This document shows, piece by piece, positions 1-8,108 of a stretch of 27,329 bases of DNA; positions within the stretch are counted from its first letter, which is position 1, and each line of letters starts with the position of its first letter. The DNA is from PNAI01 sp964575715 (GTDB lineage: Bacteria; Pseudomonadota; Alphaproteobacteria; Rhizobiales; Xanthobacteraceae): the NCBI GenBank assembly GCA_964575715.1, contig CAZNSG010000273.1:1-27329 (forward strand), given 5' to 3'. Made by a program: the position numbers and the translations under genes. Below the pieces are notes generated by a model. It was not told the origin of the DNA. It searched no databases and was given only the letters and a program-made list of their open reading frames with translations.

Positions 1-830
1 CGCCCGCCACACCGGCGATACCGGCACATAAGGCCGAGCCGGCCGCACCGGCTGACACGCACGCATCGGGCAACTCGCAAAGCGGGAATGTTCCGGCGGA
101 GGTTCATACGCCCAACGACCACGCAAATCCGATTGCCTTCACCGCGCCCGGAGAAAACGCCAACAATGACGGCGCCAGAAACGACGGAACCAGGCCGGAG
201 AATGCAGCGTCGAGCGATCAGCCCCATTCCGTGAGCGCCGAACAGACCTCCAGCGCCAAGCTGTTCGCCGATTCAGCCCATCGCAACGCAGAGCCGTCGC
301 CTTCGGCAAATCATACCGAGACAATCCAATTGTCCTCTCCGCCTGTATCGGCGGATCAGCTCGGTTATGCCGCGGCGGCGTCTAGTCCCGCGCCATTGCC
401 GGTTACAGCCGCGGCGATACCGCTGGCCGGCCTCCCCATCGCGATCGCCGCGCATGCCAAGGACGGCAATAACCGCTTCGAAATTCGCCTCGACCCGCCG
501 GAACTTGGCCGCATCGACGTGCGCCTCGACATCGACAGCAAGAGTAACGTCACCACGCGGCTCATCGTTGAGCGGGCGGAGACGCTCGATCTCTTGCGCC
601 GCGATGCGCCGCAGATCGAGCGCGCCCTGCAGGACGCCGGTCTCAAGACCGGCGATCAAGGCCTGCAATTCTCGCTGCGCAATCAATCCTTCAGCGGCGG
701 CAATGACGACGCTCTACCGGCCGCGGCACACCTCGTTTTGCCGCCGGACGACAGCGTCCCGCTTGAGGCGATACGGCAGGGCTACGGACGCCTTCTCGGT
801 CTCGGCGGCGGCATCGACATCAGAGTTTAA
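1..830 (+). CDS. fliK: Flagellar hook-length control protein FliK, C-terminal part (5' end outside window)
   Basis: FliK measures hook length and switches the flagellar export apparatus from rod/hook to filament substrates. The frame is open from the left edge, so only about 275 C-terminal codons are visible. The first half is low-complexity and rich in Ala, Pro, Asn and Ser, as is usual for the FliK ruler region. From about nt 430 to 690 it carries the conserved C-terminal hook domain (Flg_hook type), recognisable by RLDPPELGRIDVRLDI, a following ERAETLDLLRRD segment and the helix ending in LQDAGL. The Gly-rich tail ends in GLGGGIDIRV. flgD follows 31 nt downstream, the usual partner. An internal ATG-type start near nt 231 is not the true start because the frame continues upstream. 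Confidence 0.92.
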   Translation, partial: PATPAIPAHKAEPAAPADTHASGNSQSGNVPAEVHTPNDHANPIAFTAPGENANNDGARNDGTRPENAASSDQPHSVSAEQTSSAKLFADSAHRNAEPSPSANHTETIQLSSPPVSADQLGYAAAASSPAPLPVTAAAIPLAGLPIAIAAHAKDGNNRFEIRLDPPELGRIDVRLDIDSKSNVTTRLIVERAETLDLLRRDAPQIERALQDAGLKTGDQGLQFSLRNQSFSGGNDDALPAAAHLVLPPDDSVPLEAIRQGYGRLLGLGGGIDIRV

Positions 831-861
831 GGGCATCCCAAGGACATCCTAAGGAAACATC

Positions 862-1533
862 ATGGCCACCATTCCCGCTGTTAATCCCGCCGCGGCCGCC
901 GCCAAGAACGACGCGCTCGCCATCAGCCAAAAGACCATCGCCGGCAATTTCAATCAGTTCCTTCAGCTGCTCACAGTCCAGCTCAAGAATCAGAACCCGC
1001 TCGAACCGCTCGACACCAACCAGTTCACCCAGCAGCTCGTGCAGTTCTCGCAAGTCGAGCAGCAGCTTCGATCCAACGAGCAACTCGCGACTCTCGTGTC
1101 TTTGCAGAAAACCACGCAAGCCACCGCCGCGCTCAATTTCGTCGGCCAGACCGTTGTCGTCGATGGCTCGACCGCACCGCTCGCCAATGGCAGGGCAACC
1201 TGGAGCTTCACCAGTCCGAAACCCGCGGCCGCGACCATCACCATCAAGGATGCAACCGGCCAGACCGCCTATTCCGGCGCTTATACGTTGCAAACGGGAG
1301 CGCAGAGCTTCGTGTGGGATGGCAAGGGCAAGGACGGCACCGTATGGCCGGCCGGCGCCTACACGATGTCGATCGCTTCCAAGGATGCGAACGGACAAGC
1401 GGTCGCCATCTCCACTGAAGTTGAGGGCATCGTCGATTCGGTCGATCTGACGCAAAATCCGCCGCTGCTCTCGATTGGCGCGCAGAGCTTCACCATCGAC
1501 AAGATCAAACGCATCGTGCGGGCGGCGAACTAG
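862..1533 (+). CDS. flgD: Flagellar hook capping protein FlgD
   Basis: FlgD forms the scaffold cap at the tip of the growing hook and is lost when the hook is finished. The protein has 223 residues, normal for the family. The N-terminal region carries the family signature FLQLLTVQLKNQNPLEP followed by TQQLVQFSQVEQQ (about residues 33-75). The C-terminal half fits the FlgD Ig-like/Tudor region (GQTVVVDG, then TITIKDATGQ, then VWDGKGKDGTVWPAGAY). The start is an ATG preceded by an AAGGAAA Shine-Dalgarno. It sits 31 nt after fliK, so the two probably form one transcript. The next gene is convergent, and no clear terminator is visible in the 43-nt gap. Confidence 0.95.
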   Translation: MATIPAVNPAAAAAKNDALAISQKTIAGNFNQFLQLLTVQLKNQNPLEPLDTNQFTQQLVQFSQVEQQLRSNEQLATLVSLQKTTQATAALNFVGQTVVVDGSTAPLANGRATWSFTSPKPAAATITIKDATGQTAYSGAYTLQTGAQSFVWDGKGKDGTVWPAGAYTMSIASKDANGQAVAISTEVEGIVDSVDLTQNPPLLSIGAQSFTIDKIKRIVRAAN

Positions 1534-1576
1534 CAGTCTGCTGAAACACTCTCGATAGTCATTCCGCGGCCACCCC

Positions 1577-2539
1577 TCAATTCTCCGCAATGCCCGCGGC
1601 TTTCACGATCTGCCCGTTCACCTCGATCTCCATGCGCACCAGCGCATCGAATTGCGCGGGGCTAAGCACCATCGGGTCCGCGCCGAGGTTCTTCAGCCGC
1701 TCGCTCAGCGCCGGGGTTTTCAGCGCCTTGGCGATTTCGGCATGCAACCGGTTGCGGAGCGCCGCCGGCGTCTTGCCGGGCACAAACACGCCGGCCCAAA
1801 AATTGTATTCGGAGTTGGGATAGCCGGCCTCGACCGTGGTCGGCACGTCGGGCAGCGCGGAGGCGCGCTGCGAACCGCTCACCGCCAGCGCCTGCAACTG
1901 TCCGTCGCGCAGGAAGGGGAGCGAGTTGAGCAGCGGGGAAAAATAGAAATCGAGCCGGCCGGCGATCACCTCGGTCAGCGCCTCCGGTGCGCCGCGCTGC
2001 GGTACGTGCACGGCCTCGAACTTCGCCGCCAGGCGGAAGCGCTCGCCGTTGAGGTGGGAGGAGTTGCCGGCGCCGGCGGAGGCGTAGTTGATCGAGCCGG
2101 GCTTCGCCCGCGCCGCCGCGACGAAGTCGGAGAGCGTCTTGTAGCCCTTCTTCGGGTTGACCACCATCACCACCGGCATGTTGCCCAGCGGGATGACACC
2201 GGCGAGATCGGTGTGCACGTCGAAGGGCAGCTTCGAACGCGTCGTCGGCGAAACGGTGTGGGTCGAGGAATTGACCAGAATGGTGTAGCCGTCGGGTTCG
2301 GCCTGCGCCACCGCCGCCATGCCCAGCGTGTTGCCGGCGCCCGGGCGGTTCTCGATGATCGCCGGCTGGCCGAGCTGGGCGGACAGCTGCTCAAACACCA
2401 CGCGCGCCATGATGTCGGTCGCAGCGCCGGCGGTGAGCGGAACGACCACGCGGATCGGCCGTGTCGGCCAGTCCTGCGCGGAGGATGGCGTGGCTAGCGC
2501 GAAACTTAAGATGGCGGCGGCAAGCAGACAACGGCGCAT
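1577..2539 (-). CDS. Tripartite tricarboxylate transporter (Bug/TctC family) periplasmic solute-binding protein
   Basis: Bug/TctC proteins capture carboxylates or other small organic anions in the periplasm, usually for a TctA/TctB membrane pair. The chosen ATG at 2539 follows a strong GGGAGGG Shine-Dalgarno and gives 320 residues beginning with a clear Sec signal peptide (MRRCLLAAAILSFALATPSSAQ, shown in part). An in-frame start at 2707 would add 56 residues without homology and was rejected. Family features: WPTRPIRVVVPLTAGAATD near the mature N-terminus, IIENRPGAGNTLG, a PDGYTILVNSS segment and YASAGAGNSSHLNGE. No tctA or tctB gene is in the window, so it is an orphan receptor as far as can be seen. 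The ligand cannot be predicted. It lies between flgD and the left 53-bp repeat. Confidence 0.9.
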   Translation of the reverse strand: MRRCLLAAAILSFALATPSSAQDWPTRPIRVVVPLTAGAATDIMARVVFEQLSAQLGQPAIIENRPGAGNTLGMAAVAQAEPDGYTILVNSSTHTVSPTTRSKLPFDVHTDLAGVIPLGNMPVVMVVNPKKGYKTLSDFVAAARAKPGSINYASAGAGNSSHLNGERFRLAAKFEAVHVPQRGAPEALTEVIAGRLDFYFSPLLNSLPFLRDGQLQALAVSGSQRASALPDVPTTVEAGYPNSEYNFWAGVFVPGKTPAALRNRLHAEIAKALKTPALSERLKNLGADPMVLSPAQFDALVRMEIEVNGQIVKAAGIAEN

Positions 2540-2882
2540 GGAACCCTCCCTTTTTCGGCAAGTGTACCACGGATAAAGCTCCGGCGTAATCCGAGGCCAA
2601 CGGCGCAATCGTTCTCGGCTGATCCCGGATTTCGCTCCAGCCCATCTAAAATGAGCGGCAAAGTCAAAGCAATATCTCTCCCTGTCACGACTGCGAAGTG
2701 CCGCCATGTCCGCTGTGCGGTCGCTATCGGGTGCAAAGCGGACAACATATGCTCGCTATGTGACTTTCTCGGTTTGACCGATGGTGTTTAAAAAGCTCCC
2801 GTGATTATCGGCGCGCCGTGATTTCGTCTGCTTGGGCTGTCAGCGATGTAGGCGGGTGGCACAGGACATGCAAAACCCAAAG
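2540..2882. other. Intergenic region holding the left 53-bp repeat
   Basis: This is a gene-less stretch between the solute-binding-protein gene and the first CNB gene. It contains the left copy of the 53-bp repeat (2679-2731) and an overlapping imperfect hairpin, but no convincing ORF or RNA gene. A short sigma-54-like string at 2857 points away from any gene. Confidence 0.5.
2679..2731. repeat. 53-bp direct repeat, left copy, with hairpin extension
   Basis: This 53-bp segment is identical, base for base, to 15498-15550, and both are in the same orientation. The left copy continues into a hairpin: GTCCGCT at 2708-2714 pairs with AGCGGAC at 2737-2743, with three further pairs beyond a mismatch. 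The right copy has diverged after the 53rd base and lacks the second arm. The two copies bracket the lower-GC accessory block. The repeat could be an attachment-like or recombination site, or simply two copies of a dispersed intergenic repeat. Confidence 0.85.
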
Positions 2883-3401
2883 TCAACTCTGGATGTAGTG
2901 TACCATGTGCACGTGGTTCGAATCCATCCGATCCACCGTGCGGTGCGCCGAACGCACGATAGCTCGCATCACATTGTAAACCAGTGATGGATCCACCGGG
3001 AGAATGGACTCCAGCTGGTGCCGGTTTACACATACTACACAGGATTCATCTGTGGCCGCACGGACAGTGGCGGTACGTTTCAAGCCATCAAGAAAGGCTA
3101 GTTCGCCAACCATGGCCCCCGGTGCGAGGAGATCCAAAGTTATCTGTTGTCCACTGTCGCCACCCCGGCAAACTTCGAATTTACCCTTCGCGATGACATA
3201 GAGTTGGTTGTCGTGCTCTCCTTCTGAGATCAGGATATCGTGTTTCGACATTTTGCGAATATTCACCACGCCGGAAAGCGTGTGAATTTGTTCATCCGTC
3301 AATTCAGCCCCAAGGCCCGAAGCACGCAGATATTCGATGCACTCACCCGGAGGATTGCCGGTCTTGCCGCTGTCGGTACCCGGACTACCCTCGTTTGTCA
3401 T
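2883..3401 (-). CDS. Soluble cyclic-nucleotide-binding (CNB/CRP-fold) domain protein without DNA-binding domain
   Basis: This is a CNB-fold protein that should sense cAMP or cGMP. The ATG at 3401 is preceded by AGGGAG and gives 172 residues; a longer frame to 3485 lacks a ribosome site. Residues about 40-140 form the CNB beta-roll: HDILISEGEHDNQLYVI, then the phosphate-binding cassette GELAFLDGLKRTATVRA, with Glu100 and Arg109 in the ligand-binding positions. There is no C-terminal helix-turn-helix, so it is not a CRP-type regulator; the short helical tail ends HMVHYIQS. There is no signal peptide or membrane helix, so it is cytosolic. It is the last gene of the minus-strand cyclase neighbourhood, 168 nt after the MBL-fold gene, and is a likely effector of that cyclase. 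Its downstream partner is unknown. Confidence 0.8.
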   Translation of the reverse strand: MTNEGSPGTDSGKTGNPPGECIEYLRASGLGAELTDEQIHTLSGVVNIRKMSKHDILISEGEHDNQLYVIAKGKFEVCRGGDSGQQITLDLLAPGAMVGELAFLDGLKRTATVRAATDESCVVCVNRHQLESILPVDPSLVYNVMRAIVRSAHRTVDRMDSNHVHMVHYIQS

Positions 3402-3569
3402 CGTGAAGGCTCCCTCACAGCTAAATTTAACATAAACCACACATTGTTTGAAGCGATATGCATCAGTTTGGTCCCCGAAGTACACAAAGTCTACCGAAAT
3501 GAGAAATTCTAACCCATCTCAATTTAGGAGCAAGGGCTTCGCCGATGATCGCTTGAATCTTGATCGCAG

Positions 3570-4424
3570 TCACAGGTCAATTCGCAATCCCTCATAGGCC
3601 ACGATCGTCCCGGGGCGCGCAGCATCGGCCGCCTTCGCAACCGCATCCATAAACGTATCATCGTGGTCAAGATCGTGGTGAAATAGACATAGCGCTTTGG
3701 CGCCTGCCATGTTCACCAATTTCACGCCCTGCTGCCAGCTTGCATGACCCCAGCCGATGTGCGTAGGCAGCTCGTCATCGGTGTATGTGGCATCAAGTAT
3801 GACAAGATCTGAGTTCTGCGCCAACGCCAAAATCGCGGGATCAATAAGTACGTCAGGAAATTCCGTATCGGTCAAGTACGCAACACTTCGTCCTGCATAG
3901 TCAATTCTGTAGCCGGTTGCTCCGTCCGGATGATGAAGCGGAGCGGTGCGTACGGTAATCCCTGGCCGCGGGGTAAGCGTATCGCCGGCACTGAAGTTCC
4001 GGAATTTTACGTTTGCACGAAAGGCTTCAACCTGAATCGGAAAAAGCGGATAACTCATCAGCCTGCGCAAGGCATGATCAATGGCAATCTCAGGTCCTAA
4101 ATGGCCAGCCCATAGGGAAACGGTTTGCTCGGTTAGGTACAATGGGGCAAAAAAAGGCAGCCCAATTATATGATCGATATGACAGTGGCTAAAAAACAGA
4201 TCGACTTCCATAGTCCGGCTCTCGCTCACGAGCGCATCGCCAAGCTGCCGTATTCCGGTCCCGGCATCGAAGATCAAGATGTGCTCGCCGCAGCGAATTT
4301 CCACGCAGGCCGTGTTTCCGCCATAACGCACGGTGTTAGCACCCGGACATGGAAAACTTCCGCGAACCCCCCAGAAGCGGAGGGACATGGACGCAGCTAT
4401 GTTTCGAGCCTCGCGCAAGGACAT
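3570..4424 (-). CDS. MBL-fold metallohydrolase (PhnP-like/Lactamase_B_2 type), possible cyclic phosphodiesterase
   Basis: This is a metallo-beta-lactamase-fold hydrolase of 284 residues. The metal signature HCHIDH is at about residues 80-85. It is supported by His164/165 (APLHHPDG), Asp186 (LTDTE), Asp211 (ILDATYT) and a C-terminal FHHDLDHDD, which together can build the dinuclear metal site. The start RFWGVRGSFPCPG with RYGGNTACVEI is typical of a COG1235-like branch common in Rhizobiales. There is no signal peptide, so it is cytosolic. The start is uncertain: Met1 at 4424 and Met13 at 4388 both lack a good Shine-Dalgarno, and Met13 fits the family start better. It lies 108 nt downstream of the cyclase gene on the same strand. 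Hydrolysis of the cyclase product is an attractive role but only an inference from context; the family also includes phosphodiesterases with other substrates. Confidence 0.85.
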   Translation of the reverse strand: MSLREARNIAASMSLRFWGVRGSFPCPGANTVRYGGNTACVEIRCGEHILIFDAGTGIRQLGDALVSESRTMEVDLFFSHCHIDHIIGLPFFAPLYLTEQTVSLWAGHLGPEIAIDHALRRLMSYPLFPIQVEAFRANVKFRNFSAGDTLTPRPGITVRTAPLHHPDGATGYRIDYAGRSVAYLTDTEFPDVLIDPAILALAQNSDLVILDATYTDDELPTHIGWGHASWQQGVKLVNMAGAKALCLFHHDLDHDDTFMDAVAKAADAARPGTIVAYEGLRIDL

Positions 4425-4532
4425 TGATTAAACGTTCCAACCGACTCTGAAGACCGCAAGAAGTTGCCAGCGTTCAGTCATATTGTCTCACTAAGCTTGT
4501 TCAAGGTTTTTCAGGCTTTGGCTTTGGCAACA

Positions 4533-6749
4533 CTATTTTGTGTCCAGGGCATAAGCTCCATCCCAATCATCTGGCGGCGGGGTGATTTGGAATGCGCGGA
4601 TACGATCAACAAAAACATTGCGGAGCACTTCGAACTGACGCTCCCCATCGACAGCGCAGCTTCGCTCGATAGCAGCCAAGGCGCCCGCCCAGTCACGCTT
4701 CCGATACTGCGACAGCATTTCGGTATTGATATCTCGCCAGTGCTGAAATTTTGGCGAAATTGCAACATCATGGCGGCCAACGATCGCATAAATCATTTCC
4801 GCCTCTATCTTTCCCTTCACCTTAATGAAATCGAGCTCGACAATTGCAAATCTGTCCCTTGCTGCAAGTGCGGTTTTTGAACCGATTATGACTGGTACGC
4901 CATACGACTTGCTTTGTCCCTCAAGCCGAGATGCTAGGTTGACGGCATCACCTAACACCGAATAGTCAAAGCGCAGGTCAGAGCCCATATTTCCGACGAC
5001 ACACGTGCCGGTGTTGAGACCGATGCCGATGTTAAGAGAGATGAACGGCGTCCCGCTTTTTTTTGCCTGTTGTTCGCGTTCGCGATTCAGCCGTTCCAAT
5101 CTATCGAGCATATCAAGTGCAGCTTCGCATGCGTTGATCTCGTGGGAGGGGTCGTATAGCGGGGCATTCCAGAACGCCATGATTGCATCGCCCATGTATT
5201 TGTCGATTGTTCCCTTATGATCAATGATGGCGTTGGTCAAAGGCGTCAGAAAACTATTCATCAATGCCGTCAGTTTTTGTGGGTCATCCTTATAGAACTC
5301 CGAGATGGTGGTGAAACCGCGCACGTCGCTGAATAGGATTGTCATATCGCGCTGTTCGCCACCCAGGACAAGCTTGTCGGGTGTTTGCGCCAGCCGTTCA
5401 ACGAGCACAGGCGACAAGTATTGACCGAAGGCCGAACGAATACGCTGTCGTTGTGCCTGTTCCTTCACATAGTTTGTGAACATGAGCGTCAGATAGATAA
5501 GCATTGTAGAAAGCAGGGGAAAAGTAAAGTCGATTAACAGTTTGTTCTGCTTGAAAGCATGCCATGAGGCGGCAGGGAGCAGAATGACAATGATCGCGCC
5601 GAACGCAAGAAGATAACGGGGTCCTAGCAATGGCGCGAATGCGATTACGATGACGCCCATTAGGAACGCCGCAACGAGCTCCAGTGGCAGCGCATAATTC
5701 GGCGAGGTCAGTATTGATTTCGTGAGCATGCTCTCCAGCACTTGGGCGTGCACCTCGACCCCCGGCATGGCTGGATCGGATGAGGTCGTCTTTAAATCCG
5801 ACAGTCCCGCCGCTGACGTGCCAACCAGCACCACCTTGCCGGCAATTCGTTCCGGCGTCACACGGCCTTCGAGAACATCAACCGCCGAGACATAGCGCGC
5901 TCGATCATGGCGAGAAAAGTAGACCCATATCTGGCCGCGGGAATCGGTCGGCAGATCGAAGCCCGGAATCGCAACGCTCTTAATACCGGAGTCATCGGAT
6001 TTGATCAGGATGGTCGACGAACCGGTCGCCACCCGCAAGGTTTCGAAGGTGAGCGAGGGAACAATCAGATTCTGTGCCATCATCACCACCGGGACGCGCC
6101 GAACGATACCATCGCGTTCTGGTCGAATACTGAACAGCCCGTGCCCGGCGGCTGCCTTTTCAAACATCGAAATATTGCGCAGCAACCCCGGAAAGTTGAG
6201 GAGAAACGGTCTTGGGTCGCTTCCCAAAGTAGCGACACCGTACGGTGCCGCCGCCGTATTGGACCGCTGCACGATTGACGGCAATCCAGACTCTCCGAGG
6301 ACCACTTTTGTTGTTTTTATTGCAACGGCCATTATTTCGTCGTTGTTCGGCAACGTGCGCAGCCGATTGTGGGTCTCCTCATCCAGTCCGCGGAACGCTT
6401 CCAATACCAGCTGCGGCGAATGCCTATCGGGTTCCGAAAATACGATGTCGAAGGCGATCACGAGCGCGCCCCGCTTTGCGAGTTCTGCGATCAAATCGGC
6501 CAAGCGAGTTCGCGGCCAAGGCCACTGTCCGAGCCTGCCGAGGCTTTGATCGTCGATATCGACGATGACGACCGGCCGCTCCGTTGCCGCGCGCGGTTCG
6601 ATGAATTGGAACAGATCGAAGGTTCTAAGCCGCAACTCCTCGATCGGGAGCGGATCCATCACGCGCACGGACAGAAGAAGTAATAATAGTCCCGCGCAAG
6701 AGGATTGCGCGAAACCGAGTCGTCGTGCCCATTGAAGGAACCGTTTCAT
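4533..6749 (-). CDS. CHASE2-sensor class III adenylate/guanylate cyclase
   Basis: This is a membrane receptor cyclase of 738 residues that makes cAMP or cGMP. An N-terminal helix (about 17-33) leads into an extracytoplasmic CHASE2 sensor (about 35-345, with VVIVDIDDQSLGRLGQWPWPR and IAGKVVLVGTSAAGLSD). Three transmembrane helices follow at about 355-375, 379-395 and 408-425, then the class III cyclase domain (about 460-655). Metal-binding Asp475 (FSDVRGF) and Asp521 (DKYMGDAIMAF) are present. So are the transition-state pair Asn604 and Arg608 (GDAVNLASRLE) and a lysine-bearing VKGK near 645, so it looks catalytically complete. Conserved substrate-specifying positions favour ATP, but this was not modelled. 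The CHASE2 ligand is unknown. A 382-nt leader without ORFs separates it from the FecR gene, so it may have its own promoter. The MBL-fold hydrolase follows. Confidence 0.94.
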   Translation of the reverse strand: MKRFLQWARRLGFAQSSCAGLLLLLLSVRVMDPLPIEELRLRTFDLFQFIEPRAATERPVVIVDIDDQSLGRLGQWPWPRTRLADLIAELAKRGALVIAFDIVFSEPDRHSPQLVLEAFRGLDEETHNRLRTLPNNDEIMAVAIKTTKVVLGESGLPSIVQRSNTAAAPYGVATLGSDPRPFLLNFPGLLRNISMFEKAAAGHGLFSIRPERDGIVRRVPVVMMAQNLIVPSLTFETLRVATGSSTILIKSDDSGIKSVAIPGFDLPTDSRGQIWVYFSRHDRARYVSAVDVLEGRVTPERIAGKVVLVGTSAAGLSDLKTTSSDPAMPGVEVHAQVLESMLTKSILTSPNYALPLELVAAFLMGVIVIAFAPLLGPRYLLAFGAIIVILLPAASWHAFKQNKLLIDFTFPLLSTMLIYLTLMFTNYVKEQAQRQRIRSAFGQYLSPVLVERLAQTPDKLVLGGEQRDMTILFSDVRGFTTISEFYKDDPQKLTALMNSFLTPLTNAIIDHKGTIDKYMGDAIMAFWNAPLYDPSHEINACEAALDMLDRLERLNREREQQAKKSGTPFISLNIGIGLNTGTCVVGNMGSDLRFDYSVLGDAVNLASRLEGQSKSYGVPVIIGSKTALAARDRFAIVELDFIKVKGKIEAEMIYAIVGRHDVAISPKFQHWRDINTEMLSQYRKRDWAGALAAIERSCAVDGERQFEVLRNVFVDRIRAFQITPPPDDWDGAYALDTK

Positions 6750-7131
6750 TTCTACAAGACCGATACGCCGTCATGCATTGCACAAGCGCCGGATCGAAGA
6801 CGCTTGGATCGATAGGACCATCGCAAACGGACAATTTGGGAATGCGCCGCCATGCTCTTGTGACTATTTCTGCATGGCATAGGGGGGATAGTTCAAGGCG
6901 AAATTAACTCAAATACAATCATCGCTGCGATGCGACCATCGCTACCGGTCGTGTTGTGCTCACGACTCGGATTCCGCGATCGTTGCCAGGCAATTATCGG
7001 CCAGCCGCGTGCAGTCGTAGCAAGGTGCTACGGTAAGACAACAGTTTGCCGTCGCGAAGAACAAGTCCCACCACGCTTCGAACAACTGGCCAGCTTATCC
7101 GGAGCCCGTTCCGAAGGAACAATAATCTCTA
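6750..7131. other. Intergenic leader upstream of the cyclase
   Basis: There are 382 nt between the FecR gene end and the cyclase start. Short frames exist on both strands, but none resembles a protein or has a convincing ribosome site. It is the likely place for the cyclase promoter on the minus strand. No recognisable operator, terminator or RNA was found. Confidence 0.4.
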
Positions 7132-8097
7132 TTATGGTGGTTTGTGGCCCTTGCCGGGATTTAGTGGGCTTTGACCAGGTGCGCCTATGTTAACATTGCC
7201 AAGCCCTGGAGCGATGCTCTGGCCGAAGTTGCTCCCAATCGATCCTCCGATGCCGCCGCCAACGCCGCCGCCGACACCACCACCAACTCCACCGCCACCA
7301 CCGGTCTCGCCGCTGCCGACGCTACCGGTCACCATCGGGCCCGGAGATACAGACGGAGCGTTGGAAGATGAAGATTGGCCGGAGGAATTGGTCTGTCCGG
7401 AATTGCCGGCCGCATTAACTGTCGCGGAAGTAACGTGGCCGGGTGGAGCCCCTCCGGTCTGTCCAGGCTTACTCGCCAGCTGAGCATTGAGGCTTGCAAG
7501 CAGGGCGGCCGGCGCCGGGCTTGGGGCGGATATTTGATTTCCTCTCGTCTCGGTGTAATAGCCCGGCCTTGTTATGGTCACGGAATTGGATCGCGTCGTC
7601 ACTGTGGTTGTGCCGTACAGATGCACGACGGTAGTTTTACCGTTTGCGCTATTGATCAGCGCCATCCCTCCGCGAATACCCATCGTTGCGGTCGGTGTCG
7701 TGATGCGGACCTGATCGGTGTGGCTGATTTGCCCGCCAATATATCGCAGCAAACCGTTTCCCATCCGAATGGCCAAGTTGCCGGAATTTGCAGCAGGATT
7801 GAACACAAATTCGTCGATGGTGATGTCGCTGTTCGGACCGATGGTCAGCGCCGTGCGGTCGGTAAAGATGACCTGCGTCGAGCCCTCCGCCGTTGTACGA
7901 ATCCGTTCGTTGCGGATGATGTTTAAACCGATCTTCAGTTCCCGCATGGACTGCCCCGGTGGTTCTCCCGTTGCAATCGGATTGGTGGCAGCGGTAACGC
8001 CCACTTCTACGCTTCTGATCGGATTGGCAGATAGCGCCATGAACAAGGTTGTAAGGACCGCGCCAGTCGAGAAATTTCTGATGATGTTGTGCCGCAT
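7132..8097 (-). CDS. Exported FecR-domain protein with Gly-rich tail
   Basis: This is a secreted or periplasmic protein of 321 residues with a FecR domain. The start is decided by the ribosome site: GGAGG lies at 8107-8103 and the ATG at 8097 follows with 5-nt spacing, while the in-frame ATG at 8109 sits upstream of that site. An N-terminal hydrophobic segment (TGAVLTTLFMALSANP) acts as a signal sequence. Residues about 50-160 match FecR: RTTAEGSTQVIFTDRTALTIG, ITIDEFVFNP, then ITTPTATMGIRGG. The last third is Ser/Asn/Pro-rich, then Gly-rich (GGGV units near 265-285) and basic at the end. No sigma-factor or TonB receptor gene is adjacent, so a classical FecIRA role is unlikely. FecR domains of this exported kind often occur beside CHASE2 cyclases (recalled from general knowledge). 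It is probably translationally coupled to the TPR-barrel gene. Confidence 0.82.
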   Translation of the reverse strand: MRHNIIRNFSTGAVLTTLFMALSANPIRSVEVGVTAATNPIATGEPPGQSMRELKIGLNIIRNERIRTTAEGSTQVIFTDRTALTIGPNSDITIDEFVFNPAANSGNLAIRMGNGLLRYIGGQISHTDQVRITTPTATMGIRGGMALINSANGKTTVVHLYGTTTVTTRSNSVTITRPGYYTETRGNQISAPSPAPAALLASLNAQLASKPGQTGGAPPGHVTSATVNAAGNSGQTNSSGQSSSSNAPSVSPGPMVTGSVGSGETGGGGGVGGGVGGGVGGGIGGSIGSNFGQSIAPGLGNVNIGAPGQSPLNPGKGHKPP

Positions 8098-8108
8098 GCT
8101 AGCCTCCA

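Noticed and set aside
1652..2497. 281-codon plus-strand ORF opposite the solute-binding-protein gene
   Set aside because: Arg/His/Gly-rich shadow; the minus strand has signal peptide, ribosome site and family motifs.
2857..2872. Sigma-54-like string TGGCAC-N6-TGCA on the plus strand
   Set aside because: The GG and GC spacing fits, but it points toward no plus-strand gene; the next gene is on the minus strand.
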